From Kofleriaceae bacterium (GTDB lineage Bacteria > Myxococcota_A > Polyangia > Haliangiales > Haliangiaceae): 26,236 nucleotides of DNA. Location of the stretch: positions 1 through 26,236 of the forward strand of contig JACKDR010000048.1 of the NCBI GenBank assembly GCA_020633495.1, given 5' to 3'. Shown here piece by piece: positions 15,303 to 22,167 of this stretch (within the stretch, counting starts at the first letter, position 1; each line of letters begins with the position of its first letter). Below the pieces are notes generated by a model. That model was not told where the DNA came from, searched no databases, and worked only from the letters and a program-made list of their open reading frames with translations. The translations under genes were made by a program, and so were the position numbers.

Positions 15303-15977
15303 ATGAGCTACCGCCCGGTGCCCCTGCCCTTCGAGCGCCTGCCCGAGCCCGAGATGCGCGCGCGCGCCCGCGCCTACGCCGACGCGATGCAGCGCCGGCG
15401 CACGGTCCGCGACTTCTCGCCCGAGCCGATCCCCGAGGAGGTCCTGGTCGACGCGATCCGGGCCGCGAGCAGCGCGCCGTCGGGGGCGCACCAGCAGCCG
15501 TGGACGTTCGTCGTGGTCTCGGACGCCGAGCTCAAGCGCCGCATCCGGGCGGCCGCCGAGCAGGAGGAGCACAAGAGCTACGCCGGCCGCATGAGCGACG
15601 AGTGGCTGGCGGCGCTGGCGCCGCTGGGCACCGACGAGCACAAGCCGCACCTCACGGTGGCGCCGCACCTGATCGTCGTGTTCGCCCAGGCCTGGGGCTG
15701 GCGCGACGAGCCCGACGGCACCCGGCGCCGGGTCAAGCACTACTACGTCGACGAGTCGGTGGGGATCGCGGTCGGCATGCTGCTGTCGGCCCTGCACCTG
15801 GCCGGGCTGGCGACCCTGACCCATACCCCGAGCCCGATGGCGTTCCTGCGCGAGGTCCTGGGCCGGCCCGAGAACGAGCGGGCGTACGTCGTGATCCCGG
15901 TGGGATACCCGGCGGACGGGGCCCAGGTGCCCGACCTGCGCCGCAAGGGTGTCGAGGACGTGATGATCCGGATGTGA
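15303..15977 (+). CDS. Nitroreductase-fold flavoprotein, iodotyrosine deiodinase (IYD)-like
   Basis: The 224-residue protein has the FMN-binding nitroreductase marks RRRTVRDFSPEPIPEE (31-46) and SSAPSGAHQQPWTFVVV (56-72). The following lid holds Glu89-x3-Tyr93 and, 21 residues later, Lys114. In human iodotyrosine deiodinase the residues that clasp the zwitterion of halotyrosine are Glu157, Tyr161 and Lys182, with the same spacing; the context (GRMSDEWLAAL beside human KRMGxxW) also agrees. The likely reaction is therefore reductive dehalogenation of halotyrosine, or another reaction on an amino-acid-like phenol, using FMNH2. No signal peptide or membrane anchor, so cytosolic, unlike the vertebrate form. 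It is a single gene, divergent from tRNA-Cys. An ordinary quinone or nitro reductase is the alternative. Confidence 0.85.
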   Translation: MSYRPVPLPFERLPEPEMRARARAYADAMQRRRTVRDFSPEPIPEEVLVDAIRAASSAPSGAHQQPWTFVVVSDAELKRRIRAAAEQEEHKSYAGRMSDEWLAALAPLGTDEHKPHLTVAPHLIVVFAQAWGWRDEPDGTRRRVKHYYVDESVGIAVGMLLSALHLAGLATLTHTPSPMAFLREVLGRPENERAYVVIPVGYPADGAQVPDLRRKGVEDVMIRM

Positions 15978-15990
15978 TCGTCGCGATCGC

Positions 15991-16051
15991 CTTACAACCC
16001 AATACGATTCAATACGCTGAAATTACAAGAAAAGGTTGGCCGGCGCCGGCC
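15991..16051 (+). promoter_or_regulatory. AT-rich promoter region with CAATACG direct repeats
   Basis: A 45-base AT-rich patch lies between the nitroreductase stop and the Lys/Glu-rich lipoprotein. It holds CAATACG at 16000-16006 and 16010-16016, ten bases apart (one helical turn), as in tandem operator or activator sites. A 14-bp palindrome, GGCCGGCGCCGGCC (16038-16051), follows. No clean -35/-10 pair is obvious. Confidence 0.4.
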
Positions 16052-16127
16052 CGCGCTCGTACCGTTTCGCACAAGACCCAAGGACCTTTCCAACCCACCC
16101 TTTGGGATTTCTGGAGGACACGTTTCC

Positions 16128-16550
16128 ATGAAGAAGCTCAGCGCGCTGCTCGCAGTTCTGTTCGTCGGCTCGGCCCTGTCCCTCGCGGCCTGCAAGAAGG
16201 ACGAGAAGAAGGACGACACCAAGACCGAGAAGAAGGCCGAGGAGAAGAAGGAGGAGCCGAAGAAGGAGGAGCCCAAGAAGGAGGAGCCCAAGAAGGAGGA
16301 GGCCGCCGCCGGTTCCACCGGGCTCGCCGACTGCGACGCGTACGTCGCGGCCATGGACAAGTACATGCAGTGCGACAAGGTCCCGCAGTCGGCGCGCGAC
16401 GCCGCCAAGCAGGGCCTCGACGCCATGAAGCAGGGCTGGGGCGACATGTCCGCGGTGCCGGACGACGTCAAGAAGCAGGCGAACGACGCGTGCAAGCAGG
16501 CCGTCGACGCCATGAAGCAGGGCGCCCAGGCGATGGGCTGCGAGATCTGA
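16128..16550 (+). CDS. Lys/Glu-rich lipoprotein with (PKKEE)n linker
   Basis: The 140-residue product has a lipoprotein signal (MKKLSALLAVLFVGSALS, lipobox LAAC at 19-22). A highly charged linker of Lys/Glu repeats follows (about 23-60, including three PKKEE units), then a helical domain of about 78 residues with three Cys (CDAYVAAMDKYMQC, ACKQAVDAMKQ and a final GCEI). The helical part has paired AMKQG words (DAMKQGWGD, DAMKQGAQAMG). This is a typical small abundant myxobacterial envelope lipoprotein; its function is unknown. A strong ribosome site (GGAGG) lies 10 bases before ATG, an AT-rich promoter patch is upstream and a perfect terminator follows, so it is a single-gene unit probably expressed well. 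GC is lower than the neighbours because of the Lys codons. Confidence 0.85.
   Translation: MKKLSALLAVLFVGSALSLAACKKDEKKDDTKTEKKAEEKKEEPKKEEPKKEEPKKEEAAAGSTGLADCDAYVAAMDKYMQCDKVPQSARDAAKQGLDAMKQGWGDMSAVPDDVKKQANDACKQAVDAMKQGAQAMGCEI
16245..16304 (+). repeat. 15-bp in-frame tandem repeat, about four copies
   Basis: The unit AAGAAGGAGGAGCCC is repeated at 16245, 16260, 16275 and 16290 (the last diverging after 12 bases) and encodes KKEEP. Copies are nearly identical, so the copy number may vary between strains by slippage without breaking the frame. Confidence 0.9.
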
Positions 16551-16604
16551 TCACGGATCTCCGCGCTCGTTCCTGACCTTCGGGGCCGGAACGGACGCCG
16601 CAAG

Positions 16605-16640
16605 CGGGCGAGGTCTTCGGACCTCGCCCGTCGTCGTTTC
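16605..16640 (+). terminator. Intrinsic terminator after the Lys/Glu-rich lipoprotein
   Basis: CGGGCGAGGTC and GACCTCGCCCG form a perfect 11-bp stem closed by a TTCG tetraloop, followed by TCGTCGTTT. It lies 55 bases past the stop. The rest of the gap to 16807 is GC-rich, CGCG-laden sequence in which I see nothing else. Confidence 0.85.
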
Positions 16641-16807
16641 GGCGCCGTCCGCGGGCGCGCACCGCGCGCCGCGCGCCGTCCACGCGACCGGCGCCGCCCA
16701 CGCGCGACGCGCCACGCGTCTCGCGGCAGCACGAGGCGCGCGAGACCCACGCGGGCCCGACGTGGCGCGTCGGGATCCGCGGCCGGGAAGCGGCGCGGCG
16801 CGATCGC

Positions 16808-17164
16808 TCAGCGAACCGTCGGCGTGTCGACGACGACCGGGATCGCCTCGATCGCGCCGTCGACGGCGCCGTCATCGATGGCCCGGATCTCGGCCTTCAC
16901 CTGGTCGACGCGGGCCTCGAGGTCGCCGAGCTCCTGCTGCAGCTGGGCGCGGCGGCACCGCGAGATGTGCGGCTGCACCACCTCCGACGCGGTGGCACGC
17001 GGCGCGTCGAGGCGGCGGTGCGCCTCGTGGGCCGGGACCCACCACACGACGTCGAGCAGCGCGGCCGCGACGATGACGGCCGCCATGCTGTAGCGCCACA
17101 GGACCGAGTCGCCGGCCGACCGGCGCGACTCGCAACGGAGAGGCTCGGGGCTACCGGAGGACAT
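16808..17164 (-). CDS. Small single-pass membrane protein with coiled coil
   Basis: This 118-residue frame has a polar N-terminus, one transmembrane segment at about 26-43 (SMAAVIVAAALLDVVWWVP) and a following helical part with a heptad-like stretch (AQLQQELGDLEARVDQVKAEI, about 73-93). The end is acidic and Pro/Thr-rich. No family is recognised. The predicted topology is cytoplasmic N-terminus and extracytoplasmic coiled coil. It lies on the same strand as the Mpo1-like gene, 41 bases downstream of it. A plus-strand frame covers the same bases but is Arg-rich shadow. Moderate certainty that it is a real gene. Confidence 0.55.
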   Translation of the reverse strand: MSSGSPEPLRCESRRSAGDSVLWRYSMAAVIVAAALLDVVWWVPAHEAHRRLDAPRATASEVVQPHISRCRRAQLQQELGDLEARVDQVKAEIRAIDDGAVDGAIEAIPVVVDTPTVR

Positions 17165-17205
17165 GCTCCGATTCTATCCGGATGCGTCGCAGCTGGCCAG
17201 GACGA

Positions 17206-17574
17206 TCACGCGGCCTGCGCCAGCGGCGGCAGATCGTAGACGTCCTCGATGCGCTCGACCTCGGCGTCCATCAGGCCGGTGACGGTCAGCCGCCACATCC
17301 GGAGGTCACCGCGGAACGACCACGCGAAGTGCTTGGCCGAGTGCCACGACGCCGGGCGGTTCTTCTCGAACGCGAAGTGACCGATCCACGCCAGGCCGTA
17401 GCCGACCACCGGCGCGGCGGCGAGCGCCGGCGGCACCAGCGGCGCGATCGCGACGCACCCCATGGCCAGCGTCGTGCCGACGAAGTGCAGGCGACGGTTG
17501 GCGGCGTCGCGGTGCTGCGACACGTAGTAGGGCCAGAACTCTTCGAACGTGGACGGCTCGACGGGCTCGCGCAT
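17206..17574 (-). CDS. Mpo1-like (DUF962/YGL010w) membrane protein
   Basis: The 122-residue protein opens with FEEFWPYYVSQHRDAANRRLHFVGT (residues 10-34), the family signature. Hydrophobic segments follow at about 35-62, then the second signature WIGHFAFEKNRPASWHSAKH (63-82) and FRGDLRMW. Conserved His residues at 21, 30, 66, 78 and 82 can bind iron. Yeast Mpo1 is an Fe(II)-dependent dioxygenase that removes one carbon from 2-hydroxy fatty acids; bacterial members are assumed to act on lipids in the same way. The length is shorter than yeast Mpo1, as usual for bacterial DUF962. Single gene or paired with the small coiled-coil protein downstream. Confidence 0.85.
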   Translation of the reverse strand: MREPVEPSTFEEFWPYYVSQHRDAANRRLHFVGTTLAMGCVAIAPLVPPALAAAPVVGYGLAWIGHFAFEKNRPASWHSAKHFAWSFRGDLRMWRLTVTGLMDAEVERIEDVYDLPPLAQAA

Positions 17575-17634
17575 GACCCCCGAGTGATACCGCGCGCGCC
17601 GCCGCCCGGGGAGGGCGTTTCGTCGTCGGTGGCG

Positions 17635-18570
17635 TCACATCTCGACCAGAGGACAGTTCACCATCGCCGCGTACGGTTCGACGATGTTGGACGCCTCCGC
17701 GGTGGTGAGATCGCTGACGTTGTCGAAGTCGGCGTTGTCGTAGATGTTGACCGCCCACAGCGGCGAGTAGCCGGTGTCGCCGGGCACCGACGCCACGACG
17801 TTGTGGGTCTGATCGGTGCCGGGCTCGGTGACGAACCCCGACGGCGGGCCGCCGCCGGGCTGGTCGGGGTTGATGTTGAACGTGACGTAGATCGGCGAGG
17901 TCGGCACCGACGCGTTGATCGGCGCCAGCTCGGCCTCGGCGAAGTGGAAGTACTGGATGATCTGGCCGCCGTACCAGCCCTCGGTGAGGTCGGTGTAGCC
18001 GCCGCCGATGCGGCGCGTCGCGGTCGACCCCGCCGGCACGACCGGGCAGTTGACCAGCACCGGCATCGCCTGGGTCGGGTACCCGGCCTCGACCAGCTCG
18101 GCGACGCTGGCCGCGGTGTTGGCGACGTAGTCGGCGGGCACCGTGACCGCGACGACCTGCCAGAGGTCGTTGTAGCCGGGGTCGCCGGGGATGACCGGGA
18201 CGATGTTGAGCTGGTCGGCGACCGGCGTGTCCTCGCCGTCGCGGAACAGCACGTAGATCGGCGCCGGCGTCACCGGCTGGACGTCGAAGTTGTAGTAGCG
18301 GACCGGGCTGCCGCCGGGGCCGAGGCCGTGCGTGATGAACGGCTCCTGGTCCATGTCGATCGGCGCGCCGGCGGCGGGCAGATCGTTGCCGCCGTCGCGC
18401 ACCATCAGGTGGCCGGCGGCGGCGCTGAAGCGATCGATCGTCGCGCGCGGCGCGGTGGCCGGGTCGTGGCCGTCGCTGGTGTCGTCGCCGCCGTTGTCGC
18501 CGCAGGCGGCGAGCAGGCAGGCGGCGGTGAGGCCGAAGCAGAGCGTGACGCGTGCGTGACCGGGTCGCAT
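17635..18570 (-). CDS. Lipoprotein with a duplicated beta-rich domain
   Basis: I choose the ATG at 18570 (preceded by GGAGGGATC) over an in-frame ATG at 18588; it gives 311 residues with lipobox LLAAC followed by GDNGGDD. Two copies of one domain can be seen. Copy 1 (about 70-190) has PVRYYNFDVQP, PIYVLFRDG, VIPGDPGYNDLWQVVAVTVP and VLVNCPVV. Copy 2 (about 195-311) has IIQYFHFAEA, PIYVTFNI, SVPGDTGYSPLWAVNIYDN and AMVNCPLVEM. The PGDxGYxxLW and VNCPLV words recur in envelope proteins of bacteria and archaea, often near cupredoxins or metal-binding lipoproteins; I am not sure of the formal family name. The next gene upstream encodes a copper-type lipoprotein, so the two may act together at the cell surface. 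Confidence 0.8.
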   Translation of the reverse strand: MRPGHARVTLCFGLTAACLLAACGDNGGDDTSDGHDPATAPRATIDRFSAAAGHLMVRDGGNDLPAAGAPIDMDQEPFITHGLGPGGSPVRYYNFDVQPVTPAPIYVLFRDGEDTPVADQLNIVPVIPGDPGYNDLWQVVAVTVPADYVANTAASVAELVEAGYPTQAMPVLVNCPVVPAGSTATRRIGGGYTDLTEGWYGGQIIQYFHFAEAELAPINASVPTSPIYVTFNINPDQPGGGPPSGFVTEPGTDQTHNVVASVPGDTGYSPLWAVNIYDNADFDNVSDLTTAEASNIVEPYAAMVNCPLVEM

Positions 18571-18602
18571 GATCCCTCCGGGGTCCATGCTACGTCAGAC
18601 GG

Positions 18603-18624
18603 CGCCGCCGGGTTACCGGCGGCG
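18603..18624. terminator. 9-bp GC hairpin between two lipoprotein genes
   Basis: CGCCGCCGG and CCGGCGGCG (18603-18611, 18616-18624) form a perfect stem around GTTA. It lies 14 bases past the stop of the cupredoxin lipoprotein on the minus strand, before the next gene's start. The tail is not T-rich, so it may be an attenuating or mRNA-stabilising hairpin rather than a full terminator. Confidence 0.4.
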
Positions 18625-18638
18625 GCCACCGACCGCGA

Positions 18639-19406
18639 TCACTGCACGGTGAGGTTGGTGACGCCGGTGCCGTCGCCGTGGTCGTGGCAGTAGAAGCGGT
18701 AACCGCCGACGTCGCCGGGGGTGACGACGTACTCCTGGCCGGTCAGCATGTCGTTGTCCTGGTGCGGGAAGCCGGGGCCACCGTCGGAGTGGACGCGGTG
18801 GGCGGCGTTGTCGCCGTTGCGGATGTGCAGGTGGGTGCCGAGGCGGACGCTGAGGTTGGTGGGGAAGCCGTGCGGCCCGTTGCCGGTGCCGGCGACCCAC
18901 TCGAGCGTGAGGTCCGGGGTCACGGTCATCGCCGCGGTGGCCGACCGGGTGCCGGGCGACGCGGTCGCGGCCACCGCGATCGACGCGGTCGTGGCCTCGG
19001 CGTTGGCCGGCACCGAGATGACCAGCTCCGCGGTGGCCTGGCCGTCGAGCGGCACCGTGACCGTGGTCGGCGAGAACAGCGCGGTCCACGAGTCGGGCAC
19101 CCCGGTCGCGGCGAGGTCGACCGTGCCGGTGAAGTTGGTGGAGTCGAGCGTGATCGTGTAGCGAGCCTCGGTGGCCAGCTGGGTGTCGATCGTCGGCGGC
19201 GTCATCGACACCCGGTAGTCCGGCGTCGGCGGATCGACCACCGACGCGTCCGGGCCACCGCCGGTGTCGTCGTCGCCGGTGCTGATGTCATCGCCGCTGC
19301 CACCACCGATGCTGCCGACGTCGCAGCCGGCGAGCGGGAGGGCGGCGAGGGCCAGGGAGCCGGCCACGAGGGCCAGGCGGGGGAGCTGGAGATGGAGGGG
19401 CTGCAC
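18639..19406 (-). CDS. Lipoprotein with C-terminal plastocyanin-like copper domain
   Basis: The GTG start at 19406 (AGGGGG six bases upstream) gives 255 residues: lipobox LAGC at 25-28, then an Asp/Gly-rich tether (29-58). An Ig-like beta domain (about 63-162: DYRVSMTPP, YTITLDSTNFTGTVDL, GVPDSWTALFSPTTVTVPLDG, TAELVISVP) follows. Last is a cupredoxin domain (about 165-255). Copper ligands can be read as His203 or His206 in NAAHRVHSD, Cys240 and His243 in RFYCHDHGDG; the usual axial Met is not evident, so ligation may be Gln, Thr or none. It is probably surface-anchored and acts as an electron carrier or copper binder. GTG is preferred because the nearby ATG is in another frame. Confidence 0.8.
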   Translation of the reverse strand: MQPLHLQLPRLALVAGSLALAALPLAGCDVGSIGGGSGDDISTGDDDTGGGPDASVVDPPTPDYRVSMTPPTIDTQLATEARYTITLDSTNFTGTVDLAATGVPDSWTALFSPTTVTVPLDGQATAELVISVPANAEATTASIAVAATASPGTRSATAAMTVTPDLTLEWVAGTGNGPHGFPTNLSVRLGTHLHIRNGDNAAHRVHSDGGPGFPHQDNDMLTGQEYVVTPGDVGGYRFYCHDHGDGTGVTNLTVQ

Positions 19407-19519
19407 GACATCCCCCTGTTACAACCTTCGTGCCGACGCCAACTACGCGAAAGCCTGTAGGCGTGAGCCTGCACGCCCGGGGCTCGGGTCGCCAGGTGGT
19501 GCTGGCTGTCCCTAGAGAT

Positions 19520-19541
19520 CCCGGGGCGACGGGGCCCCGGG
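19520..19541. terminator. GC hairpin after the small membrane protein gene
   Basis: CCCGGGGC and GCCCCGGG (19520-19527, 19534-19541) form an 8-bp stem around six bases. It is 11 bases past the stop of the minus-strand gene at 19553-19840. There is no T-run, so the terminator role is tentative. Confidence 0.35.
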
Positions 19542-19552
19542 GACCGGCGCCG

Positions 19553-19840
19553 CTACTTGCGGGCCTTCCACAGCCAGGCGGCGCGCTTCTTCCAGCGGTC
19601 GACCTCGCGCTCCCAGCCCTTCTTCTCGGGCTCGGGGCGGATCAGCGACGCCAGCTTGCCCTTGACGACGTAGACGCCGAGGCACCACAGGGCGAGCAGC
19701 GCGTAGATCGGCACGGCCAGCCCGGGGACGAAGGTCCCGACCGCGATCGCGACCGCGGACACCGCGGCGGCCACCAGGCCCATGCGGAGCCCGAGATACC
19801 AGCCGGTGAGGCCTCCGACGACCAGGGCGAGCGCGATCAT
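19553..19840 (-). CDS. Small membrane protein, unknown
   Basis: The 95-residue protein has two to three hydrophobic helices (about 2-20 LALVVGGLTGWYLGLRMGL, 22-40, 42-62) and a strongly basic, Trp-rich tail (KGWEREVDRWKKRAAWLWKARK) that should stay in the cytoplasm and could bind membrane lipid heads or nucleic acid. The ATG at 19840 is the start nearest the first helix; the frame upstream to 19876 adds only Arg-rich residues. No family is recognised. It follows the 499-residue gene on the same strand after 114 bases in which I see no gene. Confidence 0.6.
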   Translation of the reverse strand: MIALALVVGGLTGWYLGLRMGLVAAAVSAVAIAVGTFVPGLAVPIYALLALWCLGVYVVKGKLASLIRPEPEKKGWEREVDRWKKRAAWLWKARK

Positions 19841-19954
19841 GCATCGATCGTAGCCGACCCGGGGGCGGCGCGCCATGGCGCCGACGCCGCCGGCGCCGCC
19901 GGCACGGCGGCTCCCCGGGCGCCCTGCCCGCCCCTGGACCGGCCGGCCCGGCGC

Positions 19955-21454
19955 CTACTCGAGGCGCTCGCGGCAGGCGACGTCGCAGGTCTTGCGGTGC
20001 GGGCAGTCGTAGGCGCAGCCGGCCGCGATCGCGAAGGCGGCGACGACCTCGTCGGCGGGGTCGGTGGCGCCGCCGGCGGCGCGCCGGGTCGCCAGCGCCG
20101 CCGCGGTCAGGGCCTCGGCGTCGGGGGCGTACGGGCTGTCGACGAAGCCGAGCCGGAACAGCGTGTCGCGCACCAGCCGGAACGGCAGCGCGGTGTAGTC
20201 GGGCAGATCGTCCCAGCGCACCACGCCGAGGCGGCCGAGCATGCGCAGGATCCACAGCAGCTCGATGCGGAACAGGCCGCGGCCGAGCGCGGCGTCGAGG
20301 GCGGCGAACGCGCCGGCGGCGTCGGCCTGGGCGTCGAGCGACGCCGCGAGCTCGGGGGCCTCGGCGCAGCGGCGCGCCGCCAGCGACGCCAGCATCAGGG
20401 CGCGGGCGTCGACCTGGGCCGGCAGCTCGGCGGGCACGGTGCCGTGGTAGAGGTCGGCGAGGACGCCGGCGCCGTCGAGGGCGCGGTAGGCGCGGACGAC
20501 GCCGTCGGGATCGATGTCGAGCCGGAACGCCAGCGCCGCGGCGACCGCGATCCGGTACAGGACCTCGTCGGCGCGCTCGACCCAGGCCTCGGGATCGAGG
20601 CCGAACTCGGCCGGGGTGTGGGCGCGCGACGGCACCTTGGCCGCCGCCCACCAGGTCGCGATCCGCTGCGCGGTCTCGTCGCGCAGCTCGCCCGAGAAGC
20701 CGCCGGCGAACCGCGACGTCGGCACCGCCGGGCCCTGCCCGCGCGGCTGCGCCAGGGTCGCGGCGCCCAGGTGACGCAGCGCCGCCGGCAGCGGCGAGCC
20801 GGCGCCGGTCGCGGTGGCCGCGACCACCGCGGCGGTGTCGGCGGCGGCGGCGGCCTCGGGCGCGGCGTCGTCGCCGGGCAGGACCAGCTCGGCCAGCGGC
20901 GGATCCGCGGCCAGGTACTCCTCGACGTCGATCTCGCGCATCGCGAGCGTGAAGCGCTCGGCGCGCGGCCCCGGCAGCATCGCGACGCCGACCTGGCGCA
21001 GCGCGCCGACCACCAGCGCCAGCTGCAGCCAGGTCTCGAAGTCGGGCCGCGACGGCACCGAGCCGGCGTACGCGAACGACGAGATGTGGCGGTACAGCTC
21101 GTCCTTGGGCAGCGGCCGCTGCGCGACCTGCTCGAGCGACGCCTTGAACAGCGGCGGGTTGAGCTCGAACAGGCGATCGCCGAGGGTGTCGAGCTGCTCG
21201 TCCTCGGTGCCGGCGTCGCCCAGCTTGATCATGAACGGCGACCGCGCGACCACGGGGTCGCCGCCGACCCCGAGCAGGCGCAGGATCGGCACCGGCCGGT
21301 CGCGGTCCCACAGGCCGACGCCGCGCAGCCGGGTCCGCAGCGCCCGCAGCGGCTCGCCCTCGACGGTCTGCTTGCACACCTCGACCAGCGACGCGACGGT
21401 CTGGCGGAGATCGGCGCCAGCACCCAGCGGAGGAAACTCGATCACCTGAGGCAT
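19955..21454 (-). CDS. Unknown 499-residue protein with C-terminal four-Cys cluster
   Basis: There is no signal peptide or transmembrane segment, so it is probably cytosolic. Residues 1-180 look mixed alpha/beta; 195-240 is an Ala-rich linker; 260-470 is mainly helical (WWAAAKVPS, LYRIAVAAALAFRLDIDPDGV, LWILRMLGRLGVVRWDDLPDY). The last 20 residues hold Cys480-x3-Cys484-x5-Cys490-x3-Cys494 with His486, a compact cluster that could bind zinc or an iron-sulfur cluster. This is the only place where Cys is enriched in the protein. I recognise no family. The ATG at 21454 follows a weak ribosome site. It lies between the M15-containing operon upstream and the small membrane protein downstream, without clear operon linkage. 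Confidence 0.7.
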   Translation of the reverse strand: MPQVIEFPPLGAGADLRQTVASLVEVCKQTVEGEPLRALRTRLRGVGLWDRDRPVPILRLLGVGGDPVVARSPFMIKLGDAGTEDEQLDTLGDRLFELNPPLFKASLEQVAQRPLPKDELYRHISSFAYAGSVPSRPDFETWLQLALVVGALRQVGVAMLPGPRAERFTLAMREIDVEEYLAADPPLAELVLPGDDAAPEAAAAADTAAVVAATATGAGSPLPAALRHLGAATLAQPRGQGPAVPTSRFAGGFSGELRDETAQRIATWWAAAKVPSRAHTPAEFGLDPEAWVERADEVLYRIAVAAALAFRLDIDPDGVVRAYRALDGAGVLADLYHGTVPAELPAQVDARALMLASLAARRCAEAPELAASLDAQADAAGAFAALDAALGRGLFRIELLWILRMLGRLGVVRWDDLPDYTALPFRLVRDTLFRLGFVDSPYAPDAEALTAAALATRRAAGGATDPADEVVAAFAIAAGCAYDCPHRKTCDVACRERLE

Positions 21455-21552
21455 CGCGCGAATCGTACCGCCGCGGCCGCCCGCCGTCAGAGTCCGGGCT
21501 CACCTGATCGGCGCGGCCGCGCCCGATCGAGGCCGGCGCCGGCCCGCACCGC

Positions 21553-22158
21553 TCAGCGCCGGGCCCAGACGATGTGGTGGTAGTCGCTCGAGTGCCGCCA
21601 GTCGCCGCCCCACTCCCAGCCCTCGTCGTCGAACAGCCGGGTCACCGGGCCCGGTCGCACGATCATGCCGGGCCGGATCGTCGCGCGGTCGAGGAACGGC
21701 GCGCCCTCGGCGGGCACGAAGCGGTCGCCGCGCACCCACGGGTTCTCGACCGGGTTGAGGTCGATCGCCATGCCCCGGGCGTGCCACGACAGCGCGTCGC
21801 TGCCGTCGACGGTGCGGAAGCAGAACGCCGACGAGTTGTCGGCGGCCATCGAGCGGGCGTCGTCGGCGCCGTGGTCGTCGATCAGGCGCATCGCGCGCAG
21901 CGGGAAGCCGAGCGCGAACAGGCGCCCGAACAGGCGCACGGTCGCGGCGGCGACCTCGCGGGCCACCACCAGCTCGCCGCGCGCGACGCCGCCGTCGAGG
22001 GTGCGGTGATCGACCTCGACGAAGGCGAGCTGGTCGAAGCCGGGGCAGCGCGGATCGTCGCGCCACGACCCGCCGGCGCGCATGCGGTCGACGACCGCGG
22101 CGGGGACCGCGGCCCAGGCGCCGGCGAACCGGCCGGCGGGGTGGAGCAAGGCGCCCAT
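21553..22158 (-). CDS. M15-family metallopeptidase (D-Ala-D-Ala carboxypeptidase-like)
   Basis: The 201-residue protein has the zinc-site pattern of the M15 peptidases: SWHARGMAIDLNP (His126, Asp133) and SSDYHHIVW (His194 or His195), with ADNSSAFCFRTV before them and GWEWGGDW between. That layout fits the M15 D-alanyl-D-alanine carboxypeptidase group, which cuts peptidoglycan stem peptides. There is no N-terminal signal, so export would need another route or the target is internal. It lies 9 bases after the FGE-like lipoprotein gene and ends a three-gene unit. The tail after the HH motif is short, and the usual acid near the second His may be Glu182 in WEWGG. Assignment good; substrate inferred. 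Confidence 0.8.
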   Translation of the reverse strand: MGALLHPAGRFAGAWAAVPAAVVDRMRAGGSWRDDPRCPGFDQLAFVEVDHRTLDGGVARGELVVAREVAAATVRLFGRLFALGFPLRAMRLIDDHGADDARSMAADNSSAFCFRTVDGSDALSWHARGMAIDLNPVENPWVRGDRFVPAEGAPFLDRATIRPGMIVRPGPVTRLFDDEGWEWGGDWRHSSDYHHIVWARR

Positions 22159-22167
22159 CGCCCCAGC

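Noticed and set aside
16038..16051. Palindrome GGCCGGCGCCGGCC, present again at 21531-21544, as a site-specific element
   Set aside because: In DNA this GC-rich a 14-base G/C-only palindrome twice in 26 kb is not strong evidence; no shared context beyond the following CGC.
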